DNA of 64,000 bases from Larix kaempferi (GCA_027924585.1 BSBM01000825.1:1902001-1966000); one strand, 5' to 3'; positions 42,893-57,335 are shown, counted from the stretch's first letter. Numbers and translations: made by a program. Notes: generated by a model from the sequence alone, not told the origin.

Positions 42893-45270
42893 GGCATATG
42901 CATCAGGGATGCCCTTTATACCCACTTTTATTCATGTTTATTATAGAGGGCCTTAGCCAATTGATTCTAATGCAAATATGGAAGGGAAATTAAAAGGATT
43001 TAAGATATCAGATGTCTTTATAACACATTTACTATTTATAGATGATGTTATGATTTTTGCAAATGGAACAATGGAGGAGTGCACCTTTTATGTTGATATT
43101 ATTAATCTTTTATGTGCAGCTTCAAGAATGGAGGTGAGTATTAAAAAATCTTGTATGTTCCAACCCAAGATGGATGGTGATACTCTGGAATTGATTTTAA
43201 CTTCTTTACCTTATAAAGTTTGCAATCTCGAAGATGGATTAAAATATTTGGGATATTATCTCAAACCTGTTGGTTATAGAGTAAAGGATTGGTATTGGCT
43301 TGTGGAAAATTTGAAAAGAGGATAAGTCATTAGACTTATAGACTCCTTTCTATTGGTGGTAGATTAACTCTCATCAAAGCAGTTTTGGTTGGCATTCCAG
43401 TTTATTGAATTTTGTTAGCACAGGTTCCTTTGACAATCATAAACTGGTTATAGAGGCTTATTTTTCTATGGCTTGGGAAAGCTGAAGGAGGAAAATTAAT
43501 GATGGCTAGTTGGGAAAGGATTTCTAAGCCAAAAGAATGGGGTGGTTGGGGTATCAAAAACCTTTACTGGTTTAGCATAGCTTTAATATTGAAAAGTTTT
43601 TGGCGTGGTATCTTTGGTAATTGTCTCTGTACTATCATGCTGTATGGAATATATTAGAGGGAACTTTTCAAGCTGTATTAGGAATCCTATAAAGAATTCT
43701 AGGAACGCTTCACCATTTTGGCCGTGCTTTCTTAAAATCTATCAATGGAAGGGAAGGGATCCTACTTGGAAGGTGGGGAATGGTACAAATATATTGGTTG
43801 GTATTCATCCTATCTGTATGGAGGAGAACTTCCAATTATATCCATACTTACTGGAATATATGGAAGAACTTAGTTTTTTCACTTTGGCACATATTAGAAG
43901 ACCACACTGGTTTCCTCATTCTGACTCATATTGGATTTCTTCTTATGATTTGGTACTTGGTAGTTTTTGGGTAGATGAGTGTGATACTTACATCTCAAAA
44001 TTGAACTCTACTGGATGGAGGCTGCATGAAGGAAAGATACACTTATTTGGTCACTAAACACTTCTATATGCATTATTTCTGCTAAGTCTGCATATTAAGT
44101 GATTGCTCAAGAATCCAACTGTACAGTTACGAGATGGTGGTACAAATCACTTTGGAGTTGGAACATAACTCTAAAAATAAAGTGTTTTTTATGGTTCACT
44201 TTTGAAAATTGTCTCAAAACCCGGGATAATCTCCTTCAGAGAGGCTGGAGTGGACCTAATATATGTAGTCCGTGCAGGAAGGATTTGGATTATGTGGAAC
44301 ACTTAATGGTTAGATGTCATTTTACTGTACAAGTATGGGAATTTATTTTCTCTCATTATAATATTAGTTAGTCTTGGGGGAGGTCTTCTTTTGAACATAA
44401 TTATTATCTTTGGGTTAAAACTTGTAAGAACTTCAATGCTTTTATTTCCTAGGATATTTGGAATGCCAGGAATGCCTACATTTCTTAAACCAAAATCCAG
44501 AATTTAGAAGGGGTCTGTTTGAAAATTATCCGACTCTATAGAGAATATATGATGGTGAAAAAGGTAAAAAACTCATACTTGTGAAGACTATTCCACAGAC
44601 TAGAGAATCTTTAGGATTTTTTGATGGTAAAACTAAGGATAGGTTATGTGCGGTAGGTGTGGTTCTCTACCTCAATGAGAATAATGTGTTTAAATTAAAG
44701 TTAAATTGTGGTTCTCGATCTAATACAGAGGTGAAACTATTAGCACTCTGGTGTCTCTATAGGATGGAAACTATTTCTGGTATTGACTCATTGAAAGTTT
44801 TTGGGGCCTCTATGGTGATCATTAACTAGGCTATTTGAAGTTACAACCTTCAGGTGGTCTCTCTGATGCATTGGTGCAGATGTATTAAGGATCTCATATT
44901 ATCCTTCTCTTTCATTGAATTTAAACATATTTATCTTGGGATGAATCACAAAACAGATACTCTGTCTAAGGATTCCTTGAATGGCTTGGAAGGTATTCTA
45001 TTTTGGGAGGAATTTTTGGAGGATTCACATATGGATTCTAGATCAAAAAATATTGTTTTGATGTAATTTTCGTACTTGTACATAGGTCTGTGATATGATG
45101 TCAAGATGGTTATGTATTTGGCTGACTAGTGGTAGTCTACTGGTTACTTTTTGGTGGGGTTCTTAGTTGTTAGTATTGATATGTAGTATGATGAACAATC
45201 GGTTTACATTTTTGACTATGTGGACCTATGATGTAATTTTTTATTTGAAAAGAATAACAAAAGTATTTTT
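42893..45270 (+). mobile_element. Decayed L1-type LINE, 5' truncated, copy B
   Basis: Starts inside reverse transcriptase (HQGCPLYPLLFMFIIEGL). The catalytic box is FIDDVMIF (43025-43060), followed by thumb (LEDGLKYLGYYLKPVGYRVK), zf-RVT (44099-44371; LKIKCFLWFTFENCLKTRDN with a later Cys/His cluster) and RNase H (44581-45066; LGFFDGKTKD, NTEVKLLALW, LKVFGASM where the catalytic Asp of GDS is Ala). Many stops and small frameshifts. It ends near the T-rich stretch at 45260. Collinear with copy C at 58800-61060. Confidence 0.85.
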
Positions 45271-48250
45271 TTTCCTATTGGAAAAAAACTAACATTAAGG
45301 AAGGGCCGAATGTGTAGGTAGAGAACCGGATGGTTTTACCCCTATAATAGTTATTTAGTATAGTTGATTTTTAAAACCCTCCAATAGTGGAATAGTTAAA
45401 ACAAAATAAGTAGGAGTCTCATGTGTATAAGGCATAAAATAAAATAGGGATTAAAAATTGAGTAAAGCTATAGGAATAAAACCCCGTGAATATTTTTTTT
45501 ATATCCAGCGCCCGCCTCTGCATTATTTGATAAAACTTCAAAAATAAGAAAACACGGCAGATCAAGCCAACAAACTACAGAGATTACCTGAATTTCAATA
45601 TTTGATGGAGGAGTTTACTGTAAGAGTTTTTTTTCGGAAAAGCGGATTCCACGCCTTGGCCTCCGTTTTAGGGATCAATCTATCATTGTGGGTAAGTACA
45701 ATCAAATACGTTTTAAAATAATCAACTAATAATTATTTCTTATAAATCGAAAAACGAGCAAAAATGTGTAAAATGAACACACTAACATGGAAAGGCTCCG
45801 CCATAGAGTATCTTATTTATCCTTGAAAGTTGATATTTATGAAAATAAAAATATTGATGATAACAGTTTCATTTTTGTCTTGTACATTTATTATGGAATA
45901 AATTTTCCAATACATTGATCAATTTGTTTATATATTATTTTTATTAGTAAATAAATTATTAAGTTTATATATATTTTTTTATTAGCAAATAAATTATTAA
46001 GTAGAAAAGATGTATATTTTTAAAATTTAATTTTTATTTAATTAAAACAATAATGTAAAATTATTTTTAAATTTAACTTTAATATACCTATTAAAAATTA
46101 AATTAATTTTTTTCAAAAATTCAAGAGTTATGATTTTAATGGTTTATCATTCTATGAACCGAGTTTTAAATTTATGTGATTTATTATTATTTTTTCCAGG
46201 TTGAAAGTGTTAAAATGTTCCAATTTCCTACTCTATTCATGTATATAAACATAATAAAAATCGATTTTCCAATTAATAGAAATATTTCTCTCTCCCCTAT
46301 CATATATCTATATTACCAAAAAAACAAATCTCATGTGAACAACACTCTTAATAATACACTCCTTGAAGTAACACAATACCATAATAACCAGGACAAAGAA
46401 ATTAAAACTCATAAAATTTACCTAAAGAATAAAATGACAACATGCTAACTTTCGCAAATTTTCAATGAGCCGACTTGTAGCTGACTCTTAAAGCACTAGC
46501 TCATATATTTTGTTCCCATTCAATTCAAGAGTCTTAAAGATAAACATAACCGAAGTTTCAACCATAAAAAATTCACAATTTCAATGTGTACTATTTTTTA
46601 ACACGTGGAAAAATATTACATGGACATACATTACACAATTTGAGCAACATGGTATTATTCAAATTGAAATGCATATCTATGTTGAATAAGTTTAGAGTCA
46701 TAGTCAAAGGCCCCTTTTACTAAGAGCGATTGCTCCAATTTTTTTTAATAGAATAAAAAAGTAAAGGTGTGTCTATGTGAAAAGGATGAGAAAATAAAGG
46801 TGTGGGTGAACATGTTTTTCATTTTATATTACTTGGTCTTATATAACATTTATATTTATCTGTATATTACATTGATTTGTGTTGAAATAAGTTTAATTTT
46901 TTTTTTTTTTTATGTTTATGTGGGACATTAATAATTAAATTTTGTTTTAGTTTATTTATGATTTTTTTTCAATTTTGTTTATTTATTTATTTAAATTTTG
47001 ATTTATTGGTCCATCAACAATTTGGGTTGGAAAAAGTTTAAAATTTTATTATGTTTACGTGGGACATTAATAATTAAATTTTGTTTTAGTTTATTTATGA
47101 GGTTTTTTTCAATTTTATTATTTATTTATTTAAATTTTTATTTGAGGAATTTAGCAATGAGTCAACAACTTCTATCTTAAGCATTGATTTGAGGAATTTA
47201 GCAATGAGTCAAGCTCAACATTCTATATACTACATTCATCACCTTTGGGGTTTATGGTTCTCGAGGTTTTTACTTGTTAGGAATGCAATCAATTTGAAAT
47301 AGCAAATTGCAAATTTTTTGTGTGAGTTCATATTGGTTCATTTAATGTCAATTATGTTAATATATGTACAAAAGTTTGATCCAAAGGAAGGGTGAGTGTA
47401 ACATGAGAAATATGGCTCTTTCATGCCTTGCATTGAATAATTTGGGCTACAGTTTTCCAAGCAAGAAAACGGATAAAAGGTCTCTACCTTTTTTTCTTCA
47501 CATCTCCATGCCAAGATTTCTCTATTTTTATCTTATGGGTAGATGTCATCCGAGAAAACAAGGGAATGTATCTCTCACTCAACCTCTCGATATCACAGTA
47601 GCCAATTCCCCCATAGTTGAAAATGAAAATTCCAAGGGACTATAGAGATCCTTATAGACTCTTATAAGGTATGCAAAGTTTTTGACATTTTTGTGATGGT
47701 CTTGTTGAAGTTGAGGGAAGCCTTTTACATTTTAATACTATTTTTTGAAGCATATTTGAGGAGTGCTTATTGGGTGTTCATAGGAAAGTAGTCAAATCAA
47801 CCATGTAGTTAAGGGAAAATGAAATTGAGGAAGGATATAATGCCTATGTTCTACCACCTCGTAATAAAACATATTATTGATTATCTGTTTACCACAGTAC
47901 ACATAGAAAGGAAATATTATAATAATCAATTCATTATAGAACCATAATTTAATCATACAACCATATTCGACTTGACATTGTTCCAAAATAAATTTTCTTT
48001 ATATTCAATCAATATAAATACAAGTATAAATTTAACTTATCTGGGACAACTTGTCGATCTAGATTTGAAGATTAACCAACTTGCTCCTACCCATACAAAA
48101 CCTAGCCCAATTTCCTCCATAGAAACGGGACCCTTTCCTTCTAGCGACCACACTTCCAGGCATTCCTCTACATGAAATCATCCAATTACAAATAAATAGT
48201 AGGTGAAGGGTTCCATAGTGGAAAATAATAGCCCTTTATGTTTTTTACAC
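45271..48250. repeat. Repeat R, copy B
   Basis: Collinear with 61060-63970 and, for its first part, with copy A (1-266, 7240-8080). It holds the intact LINE target site near 45700 and no reliable ORF. It lacks a block of about 120 bases with a (GA)n run that copy C has at about 63440-63560. Confidence 0.75.
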
Positions 48251-51200
48251 TGTAACTCTTCGTTATTACACAATTATAAAAGGACTAATTGCTCTTAAAA
48301 TTTTACATATTATTCTTACTTTCAAGAACACTTATTTTATTTATTACATGAGGAAATTGGTACATGGCATTCTCCCCTCCTTGAATCGATCATGTACTCA
48401 TTAGCATTGACCCCATTTGCATAAAAAAATCAATACTCGTAAAATAGGCAAACCTCTTCTTTTTTTTCAAATCTTAAAAATCCATCATGAAGTTGATAGA
48501 TCAATAAACATCAATCAATTAGTATATGATCTAACAAAATCCAATAATAATATAATGTTAAAAATTTGTATTCCAAAAATAAATATTGAGTCATGTTAGT
48601 CACCATAGCTCTAGTATTAACAAGTTGAATGTCCCTAACTTTCAAACTAATAAAGATTACTGAACAATATAATTTCCGTTTATGAGTTTTGTAAGTTAAA
48701 TACCTTAAAATATTGGTAAGTGTACGTTTCACACAAATTTAATATAATAACTTACCAGAATAAGGTTTGACTTGATGTATCAAGTTCATATCACACACCA
48801 TGTATTAAGAAGATAATGCATGCCTTATGAATTTCATAAATCATACCACTTAAAAAGAATTTATTGATAATTCTTTGTATACCTTAAGTAAAACAATCTA
48901 ATATATTCTATCCTCATAACTCTATAAAAAATTGCAAAATAATAATACCACCATATGGAATTACCCTTATCGCAATACCATTTAGTATAATATGAATATA
49001 ATATAATATTCTATTGTCTACCTCGATCCATTTCCTTTTAGGATCATAGCACAACCACAAAAAGTATATTGCTCAACTGGACTCAAAAAATAATAACAAC
49101 ATATAATCATGTTATTAATGCCTTTATTTATATGTATCTCTTATCACAAAATTATCTTAATGAAATGCATAAAACCATAGATACAAGGAACCAATAATTA
49201 TTTGCAAGTAATTGACAAACATCCACATACGAATTGAACACTGAGTACCAAGAGGAAACACCTTTTTAAATGAAAATTGCATTAAAATTCCATAATACCA
49301 TATTGCAAACTCATGTGATCAACCATCACATCATGCAACCTGTCTTTTGATAACATAACACTATAGATATCAATAAGTATGAAACAACCATTTTTAACTC
49401 CAATATCTCCATCACTCATTCCAACATTTAAACACATCCCTCTTAGCTACTCACTGACTTGGGAAAATTCATTCTCTTCTGATATTGTGCTTCCTTGAGA
49501 AATCATTTCCTAGTCGTAGCAAGGAGGATCATTGACATGGTATGACTACCGACTATTCTGTAGTGGTTCAACTATTGGGATTTTCTCAACCAAAGATATC
49601 CATTGAAAAGTCTATCAAGGCATATCTCTCTAATAGTACAATTCAGTCCGGATATTAGGCTCCTATGGAAATGATATTTCTTATGGCATCACAACCATGC
49701 TAGTATCACTAGCACATCTAGGGTTTTTATATTTTATAAAATAGCGTACTATTGATAACATGAAAATAACTAGAGTAATGTCATATCAATACAAGCATCA
49801 AATAATTAATAAAATATGCAAGAATAAAAAGAGATAAGAGAGCACATATTTTATGTGGTAAAACCCCAAGATGGGGAAACATCCACAGAAGGATGATCTT
49901 CTTATTCTACAGGAAACTTTCAATCTTACAAGCTTTGGCATCCCCATGTATGCATCACATCACATTCCATCTTGACTAGAGGTCATGATTCAATTTTTCA
50001 ATGTGCCAAATGAGTCTCCTTCACCTCTATTATATATGATATAGGGATGTATGTTCATATCCCATAATAGACGTAGTATAATAAAAAAATTCACCTCTCT
50101 TATACAAAGAATATTAATAGAAGAATTTCACTTCATGATGCATGCGGGATAAATCCTTTTTCATAAGTTAAAGAGTTATGAAGAATATTATGCCTTCTAC
50201 TTTTAGGTAGGACTCATTGTGTCTACAAAATGCCTTAGTTAGGCTTGTACAACAATAAATAACACCAGAAGACATCATTACACATTCCAACATTCCATGT
50301 TAATGATTCCTAGAGGGATAGAATGCAGATGAAGAAAGATGGAATTACATTACCATTCCCCCTTTATGACAACTTCCATAATTCACAATAGGATGTGAAG
50401 CTGAACAAAGGTTGCCTCATGGATTTGATTAAAATATAAGTTGCTTCTTATTGATCATGAAATTTCAGCTAAACCAAGATGAACGATGAACTCCATAGGA
50501 CACCTCATGGTGTGTATAAATGCCTTAGATAGGATAGACAACAAGAAATGTGTCCAGTAGATATTCATCAGAACCAAGCTAAAATATACACCATGCAATA
50601 GACCTCATTGTGTGTACAAAACATCAAATGGCCTATACTTGGAAAATTTGGCCCATAGGCAATCATCATGACTTTACAGGAAGAATATGGAAATACATCA
50701 AGCATTACATTTTAACTTGAAGAAGGTGGAATTATATGGTATTTTATTACATTACATCCCCATTAATTAAAACTTCAAACATCTTGGATAAAGTCGCAAA
50801 GAGAGATTTGTTGGTGTTAAGGTAAGTTGTAGGGTGGAACAATGTATGAAGCCATTAAAAAAAACTGCAATCAAATCCTCAATAATGTGCAAGGATAAGA
50901 CACTTGTTACTTTCAAGAATCAATGCTAAATGAATAGAAATGACAACATGATTATGCTAAGAAAATTAGGACATTAAGAATCTGCAGAGCCAAGTCATCT
51001 TCAAGCTCTTCAGAGTTACCCCTACAGAAAAGGTGAAGCAAACGGAGATATAATCTGCATGAAATAGTTTCTAAGAATAAAGAATAAATCAACATGATAA
51101 GCCGATAGTGAAAAGGAAAATCAAGACCTGAAAGAGAAACATGAATTTTTTTTTACAGAAATATGTTATTTTGCAAGATGATATAAATATTGAGGAAAAC

Positions 51201-51691
51201 TATGGATGTTAAAAAAAAATTGAAATTAAAAATAGATGAAAAATATATGGCCACCAAACAACTAAGACTTTGGAATTAGTTGGTTTCTAGTTGTTACCAT
51301 ATGCTTAGAGATTCATTCTCTTAAAAATGCCAATCAACTTCCAAACAAGAAAGTTAGTGGAAAGTAACTCAAGAACAAAAACAACCTCTAAATCATGATT
51401 ATTAAAACTAGAAGCTAAAAGCTAATGGAAAGTTCTTCAAATAAAGTTAGGTATACACTAACTAGTGATGAAACCTTGATGCACCTACTTATTGACCTAA
51501 CAAACCCTTAGTATAAAAAAAAGAATCAACTTATAGTCAAATTTGACCTTCAAAAAAGGGTATAAACGACTTCATATAGGTTAATATGTGTCTGAATGTG
51601 ACTACCTATAAGGAAAAGAGTGTATGTACATAATTTTTGAGACTATATTTTATGTATTCCTTAGGAAATGTCTACGACTAAGTGGATAGGA
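48251..51691. other. Spacer between composite blocks, no recognised gene
   Basis: AT-rich sequence with only short ORFs. At 49856-49885 ggtaaaaccccaagatgggg resembles the downstream part of plant Copia LTRs, but no boundaries were found. A phrase like cctcattgtgtgtacaaaa recurs three times with variation (about 50212, 50500, 50600), often followed by atgccttag, suggesting an internal degenerate repeat. Confidence 0.4.
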
Positions 51692-52995
51692 ACCGACAGT
51701 TGTCTTCCTTGAAGAAAAACAACATATGTCCATGACTATTTCGTTGAAAACTTATGAATGCTAAATACACGACTGTGTTGACGATGATCTGTGTACGATT
51801 TTGATTTTTCGAGACAAAAAACAACATATTTCGAAATTGTATGGATGGAAACCTGAGAAAAATATGGCTACACAAAGAAAAACAAATAGTTATTTTGCAA
51901 GATTACACCAACATTTAGCCGGATTACTGCAACCATTACCCATCCCAGAATGGAAGTGAGATGTAAATTCAATGGAATTTATTACAAGACTGCCTAAAAC
52001 CAAAAGGAATCATGATGCAATAATGGTAGTTTTAGATAAACTAAGTAAGGAAACCCACTTTTAAGGATGTTAACATTGCAAAAGTATTGATGAAAGAAAA
52101 TTTCAAATTACATGCGATACCAAAAAATGCCATATTAAACAAAGATTCTAAGTTTACATGAAGATTTTGGAATGCCTTATTTAAAGGATTATACACTCAA
52201 TTGAGTTTCAACACAACCTACCATCCCCAACAGATGGATACATAGAAAGGAACAACTAAATACATGAGGACATGTTGTGTATGTATGTCATGGAATTTTG
52301 ATACAATAATGGGTGTTAGGAATCTTTTAAAAATATCCCATTAAAAATAATGTACAACAGAAAGTGTAACACGCCATTGAGCTAGGAAAACCCTCCGGAT
52401 CAAATTATATTTTGTCCTAATATGCTTAAGGAGATGGAACATATTGTGATTAAAGTCAAACAAAACGTGAAAGAACATCAAGGCCAACAAAAGAGTTATG
52501 CAGGTCAAAACCAACAACACAAGGAATTCCAAATAGATGACCCTATTTACCTAAAGGTAAAACCAAAAAGAAGTACAATGAAGCTAGGGAAGTGCACAAA
52601 GTTGGTAGCTAGGTTTTGTGGATTGTTCCAAATTTTAGCAAGAATAGGACTAGTATCCTATCAACTTTCTTTACTATCTCATATCAAAGTTCACAATGTA
52701 TTTCATTTTTCTTTATTAAAAGGTATGTTCATGATCCTACTCATGTAATTTATTGGAATGTTATTTAGGTGAAACCAGAGCGAGAGTTCCAACCCAAACA
52801 ATTATGCATTATAGACAAGAAATAAGTTTAGATTTAGAACGAGCCAACATCTAGGTAAAAGTGCAATGGAGGAACTTTGAATTAGATGAGGCCACCTAAG
52901 AAATGGAAAATTCCATGAAGGAGGCATATCTATTTATGTTCCATAAATAAATTTTGAAGGACATCGAGGATGGTGTTTTTCTAAGGGGGAAGCGA
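51692..52995 (+). pseudogene. Ty3/Gypsy integrase remnant, copy C (not split)
   Basis: The better-preserved paralogue of 8084-8524 plus 38318-38996. It reads LLQPLPIPEWK-like, then FNGIYYKTA/FITRLPKTKRNHDAIMVVLD in shifted frames, LFKGLYTQLSFNTTYHPQQM, LKEMEHIVIKVKQNVKEH, LKVKPKRSTMKLGKCTKL and KVHNVFHFSLLKGM. Several stops. The polypurine tract lies at 52984-52995. Its uninterrupted site near 52215-52230 is the empty-site control for the CACTA insertion, and the site near 52857 is the control for the retroposon. Confidence 0.88.
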
Positions 52996-54647
52996 TGTAA
53001 CATCCCTAATTTTCCCCTAGGTTTTGGACTATGTAAAAATGTTGATAAATTTATGTGAAGCATCTTATGACATTGGTTTGTACAAAATTTTTAATTGAGT
53101 ATACTTTCTTAAGTGCATAGTTATGCTTTCTTACAAACCATGGAAAAAATCGGGAAGAGGGAAGCCAAAATTATGTGAGGGGAAATATGACTTAGGGAGC
53201 TATAAATAATTTAATGAAACTAAGTATTCAAAGCCTCATTGATTGAAAAAAAGTATTTAAAGCATCAAACAAGAAAAATTGGAAAATAATGAGATATTAT
53301 AATTTCACGAATAGGGTTAGGTGTCATCCATAGGTTTAAGGGAGTGAATCCCCCTAAATAGTAATCCTCCCCTCCTTAAGGAATTCAATGGAAGAGAAGA
53401 GACTACTAAAACTTATAATTAAACAAGAAGATGATAATCTTTAATTTCTTGCAAAAGGGAACAAAGACTGAAAGGAAAAAAATAAAATGGTAAAGGGAAC
53501 ATATTTGCTAAGTGCATGAGAGGAGGAAATTCTGGAAAGATTTGCTCGGTTCAATTTCAACCTGCTTCAAATGAGATATTTAAATTCTCTATGGCCATAG
53601 AGTGACTACAAAGGTTTTGTTATTTGGAAAGATGTGTCTTCTTTGAAAGGATCACTTTTAAGGCCAGTAATTAAGAAGAAAAAGGATCTTAAAACTAGGT
53701 ACAAGTCTTGATTACTAATACTTTCTGAAAGGTATCAGGCTAAGTTAAAGAACTGGCAAGTTCTGAAAACAAACTTTGCATTTTAAAAACTACAAAAGAA
53801 CACAAGGGATTAGTCTAGTGAAATCTTGACTTGGCTCCGAGGTGATAAAAAAGCATAAGGTTGAAGTGTTCTATTGGTCTATGGTTGGATGACATGGTGT
53901 TTCTCATGTGTTTGTTTGGGAAGACTATGCTTTGCTACATATATCTACCTAAACCTTGTATTAATAGAGTTCATGATTCTGAATTTTTTATTCCTTGGTA
54001 ACCCTCTATTATGAATATTAAAACCGATCGAGCTTAAATATCTTATTTTTAAGCATGAACATGAAGATGTAATATTAAATATTTAAGTAGACCAATTATT
54101 ATTCAGTATGAATTATGTAATGCGAGTAAAAGTAGTTAGTGTTAGAGAGAAATAAATTATGTAAAATGAGGGAAAATTTTCGGGGCAAAATTTAGCCCAC
54201 AGGCTATTTTTTGAAGGTTTTATTCCAAAAAATGATTCACCAATTTCCATTTTTTCTAAATTGATTCGCCCAAATTCCATAGGATATTTGTTTACTCTAA
54301 AAATCGCCAAAACTTGTCCAAAAACTATAGAAAATCCTTATAAATTTGAATTTTTTTCAAAAGAATTCGTCCAACATTTAATGGTTGCAAATTTAAGAAT
54401 TAATAAGATTCGTCAAGGTTTCCACACTTTTGGAAAATTATTGATCCTTAAAATTTTCCCTATTCCAAATATCTTCCTTTTAAATATTTAGTATTCCATC
54501 ATTGAACAAAGGACTAGATTGTGTTATTATTATTATTTTATGAGATAGTTCTATTAAATATAAAACCATCCATTTTATGGAAGTCCTTTTTAACTTAGAT
54601 TTTCTAAACTCTAGTTAAATTATCTTGTTAGGATAATCAAAAGCAAA

Positions 54648-54679
<32 letters not shown>

Positions 54680-54761
54680 CCCAAGTTATTTTTAGTTTAC
54701 ATATTTTTAGCCACATTTGATGCTTCTATGTTTTTTAGATTTTGGACGTTTAATGTAAATG
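52996..54761 (+). repeat. Gypsy 3' LTR and adjoining repeat, copy C
   Basis: Starts TGTAACATCCCTAATTTTCC. Collinear with 41153-42892, including the AT microsatellite (54650-54678). One short insertion near 53240 (cattgattgaaaaaaagtat) is private to this copy. Confidence 0.7.
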
Positions 54762-55651
54762 AAATGTACTTTTTAATTCTCAATCATAGCAAAAATTCAG
54801 TTTTTTTCTTGTTAAAAAAGAAAATATTCAAAAACTTATTATTTAAACAAGAAAGTAAATACCCCATAATTAATATATAATCTTCAAAGCCTTCATAAAA
54901 ACAAAGAGAAGACCAATTCTATAATGAGAAGTAACTAATTCGTCCTCACTAAGTAATTGTTTGTAAGAAATATAACAATTACAAATGATATAAAAAAAAC
55001 ATGTCATGCATTATGTTATAATCGAAATCGGATGGTAGAAAGTAACAATTAAATCATACGATTGTAGAAAACATAACAAACATACTTGTGTCCCTTAGAT
55101 AGGGATTCGATTAAACAATTACCAATGCATGAGTGGAAAGTAAAGGAATATAAAGATTCAAGTATTCATTTTACTATTCAATGTAATTATTCTCTATACA
55201 ACTAACATTGCGGATTTCATATCCAATCGGATAAAAACTTTTTTTATCCATAAATATGTCAAAGGAACAATTTGGTTTCTTAAATCATCACCAAATTTTG
55301 GATGCAATCGATATTTCATAAGAAACAAAAGGATATGAAGTCTATATTATTGAAAATGGATCTAGTTAAGGTGTATGACAGGGTGGATTAGGGTTTTCTA
55401 AGATTGATTTTATTACAAATTGGATTTCCTTTATTGGTTATCAATTGGATCATGGCATGTGTAACATCTGCCCAATTTGCGGTACTTGTTAATGGTTCTC
55501 CTTCTAATTTTTTCAAAATATCCATAGGTATCTGTCAGGGATTCCCTTTATCCCCACTTTTATTCATGTTTATTATAGAGGGCCTTAGCCGGTCGATTGC
55601 TAATGCAAAAATGGAAGGGAAATTAAAAGGAATTAAGATATTGGATGTCGT
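54762..55651 (+). mobile_element. Decayed LINE, copy C, 5' part
   Basis: Reverse transcriptase can be read from about 55330 (KDMKSILLKMDLVKVYDRVD then stop, GFLRLILLQIGFPLLVINWI, FAVLVNGSPSNFFKISIGIC and QGFPLSPLLFMFIIEGLSRS). 54762-55330 is more degenerate. This 5' part is missing from copy B. The element is split at 55651 by the next feature and resumes at 58800. Confidence 0.8.
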
Positions 55652-55673
55652 CTTTGCGTCGAGAGGCGCTCCG

Positions 55674-56090
55674 GGGGAGATCTTGTAACGTGATATAAAG
55701 TTAGTAACATTATAAACTTGGTAACATGTCGGCAAAAAATAATAGTGATAGTGAATATTATGGGAGAGATCTTGTAACGTGATATAACGTTAGTAATGTT
55801 ATCACGTTGGTAACATGTCGGCAAAAAAAATAGTGATAGTGAATATTATGGGAGAGATCTTGTAACGTTCTAACGTTAGTAACATGTCGACAAAAAATAA
55901 TAATGATAGTGAATATTATGGGAGAGATCTTGTAACGTGATGTAACATTATAACGTTAGTAACATGTTGACAGAAAATAATAGTGATAGTGAATATTATG
56001 GGAGAGATCTTGTAACGTGATGTAAGGTTAGTAACTGATAGTGAATAGTGAATATTATGGGAGAGATCACGTTTGTAATATTGAAGTAAC
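55674..56090. repeat. Variable-length minisatellite
   Basis: Five full units plus a partial one, each starting with gggagagatcttgtaacg and ending with gtgaatattat, begin near 55674, 55761, 55849, 55919, 55999 and 56058. Unit length ranges from about 59 to 88 bases because of internal deletions. Confidence 0.9.
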
Positions 56091-56329
56091 GATTAAAGTA
56101 AAAAGTAGTAAATATTATGTCGACCTAATAATGTAAGGTTATAACGTTTTGTTTCAAATACACTGGCTATATAATACACCAAAACAACAAAAATATTATA
56201 GAGAAAAAAAAAATTATTCCAACTCAAGACTAATTTTTCCAATGTATTCCAAAACAACAAAAATTATGCCAATTCAAGACTAATTTTTTTAAATGTAGGA
56301 GCTCTGCAGACCTCCTCAGATCCAAATCC

Positions 56330-56955
56330 AAATTCCCCCCCCCTCCTCCACAGCTCCAGCTCCATCTCCATCTCCACTCGCATCTATCCTCCCACTGCAC
56401 CGCGTCCTCCCATTACTCCATCTCTCCTCCCATTGCTCCATCTCTCCTCCACCGCGTCCTCCTCCCCTCCACCGTCCTCCCCTCCTCCTCCCACTGCGCA
56501 ACCCTCCCCTCTTCGCCTCCACCGTTTCCTGCTCCTCCCACACTGCACCCCTCCTCCACAGCGTCCTCCCCCCTGCGTAGCCCTCCTCTCCTCGTCCTCC
56601 ACCGTGTCCTCCTCCCATCCACCGTCCTCCCCTCCTCCTCAATCATCCTCCCCTCCACCATCCGCACCCCTCCTTCTCCAGCGTCCTCCCCTCCTCTCCC
56701 CTGCCCAGCCACCGTCCTCCCCCTTGCCCACGCCACACCCCTCCTCCACCGTCCTCCCCTCCTCTTCCCTGCCCTGCCACCGCCCTCCTATATCCCGCGT
56801 CCTCCTCGCCTCCTGCGACCTCCGCCCTGCACCCTCCTCCTCCCCTCCCGCCGCCCTGCACCCTCCTCCTCCCCTCCCGCCGCCTGCACCCCTCATCCCC
56901 TCTAGCCTACACCCTCCTCCGCCGCCGCTTGCACCCTCCAGCCGCTTGCACCATG
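56330..56955. repeat. C/T-rich low-complexity tract
   Basis: More than 600 bases dominated by cctcctcc words with almost no G on the plus strand outside accgt words. The overlapping ORFs are composition artefacts (Ser/Pro-rich on plus, Gly/Arg-rich on minus). Confidence 0.9.
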
Positions 56956-57335
56956 CAAAATTTAAACAAATATAAATATAAATATAAATTTATATTTCAA
57001 TTAACAAATTTAAATATAAATATTAAGTTAAAATTTAATTTTAAATATAACTATAAATTTATATTTCCATTAAAATATAATATAAATTTATATTTATATG
57101 TAAATTAGAATATAATATAAATTTATTTTATATTATAATTTAATTTAAATATAAATTTATATTTATATTTAAAATTAAATTTTAATTTAATATTTAAAAC
57201 TTAAATTAAAATAAATTTATATTTAAAACCTAATTTAACTTTATATTTAAAATTAAATTTAAAACACAAATCAAATTTATAATTAAATATAAATTTTAAT
57301 ATAGTTTCATATTTATATTTAATTTAAATTTAAAT
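56956..57335. repeat. Almost pure A/T tract
   Basis: About 380 bases of aaatataaattta-type words with only isolated C or G, directly abutting the C/T-rich tract. Confidence 0.9.

Noticed and set aside
55674-56090. CRISPR-like array
   Set aside because: The units are contiguous, of variable length and without unique spacers, in plant DNA; it is a minisatellite.
56316-56975. Long ORFs rich in Gly/Arg (minus) or Ser/Pro (plus)
   Set aside because: They are composition artefacts of the C/T-rich tract, with no start context or domain.
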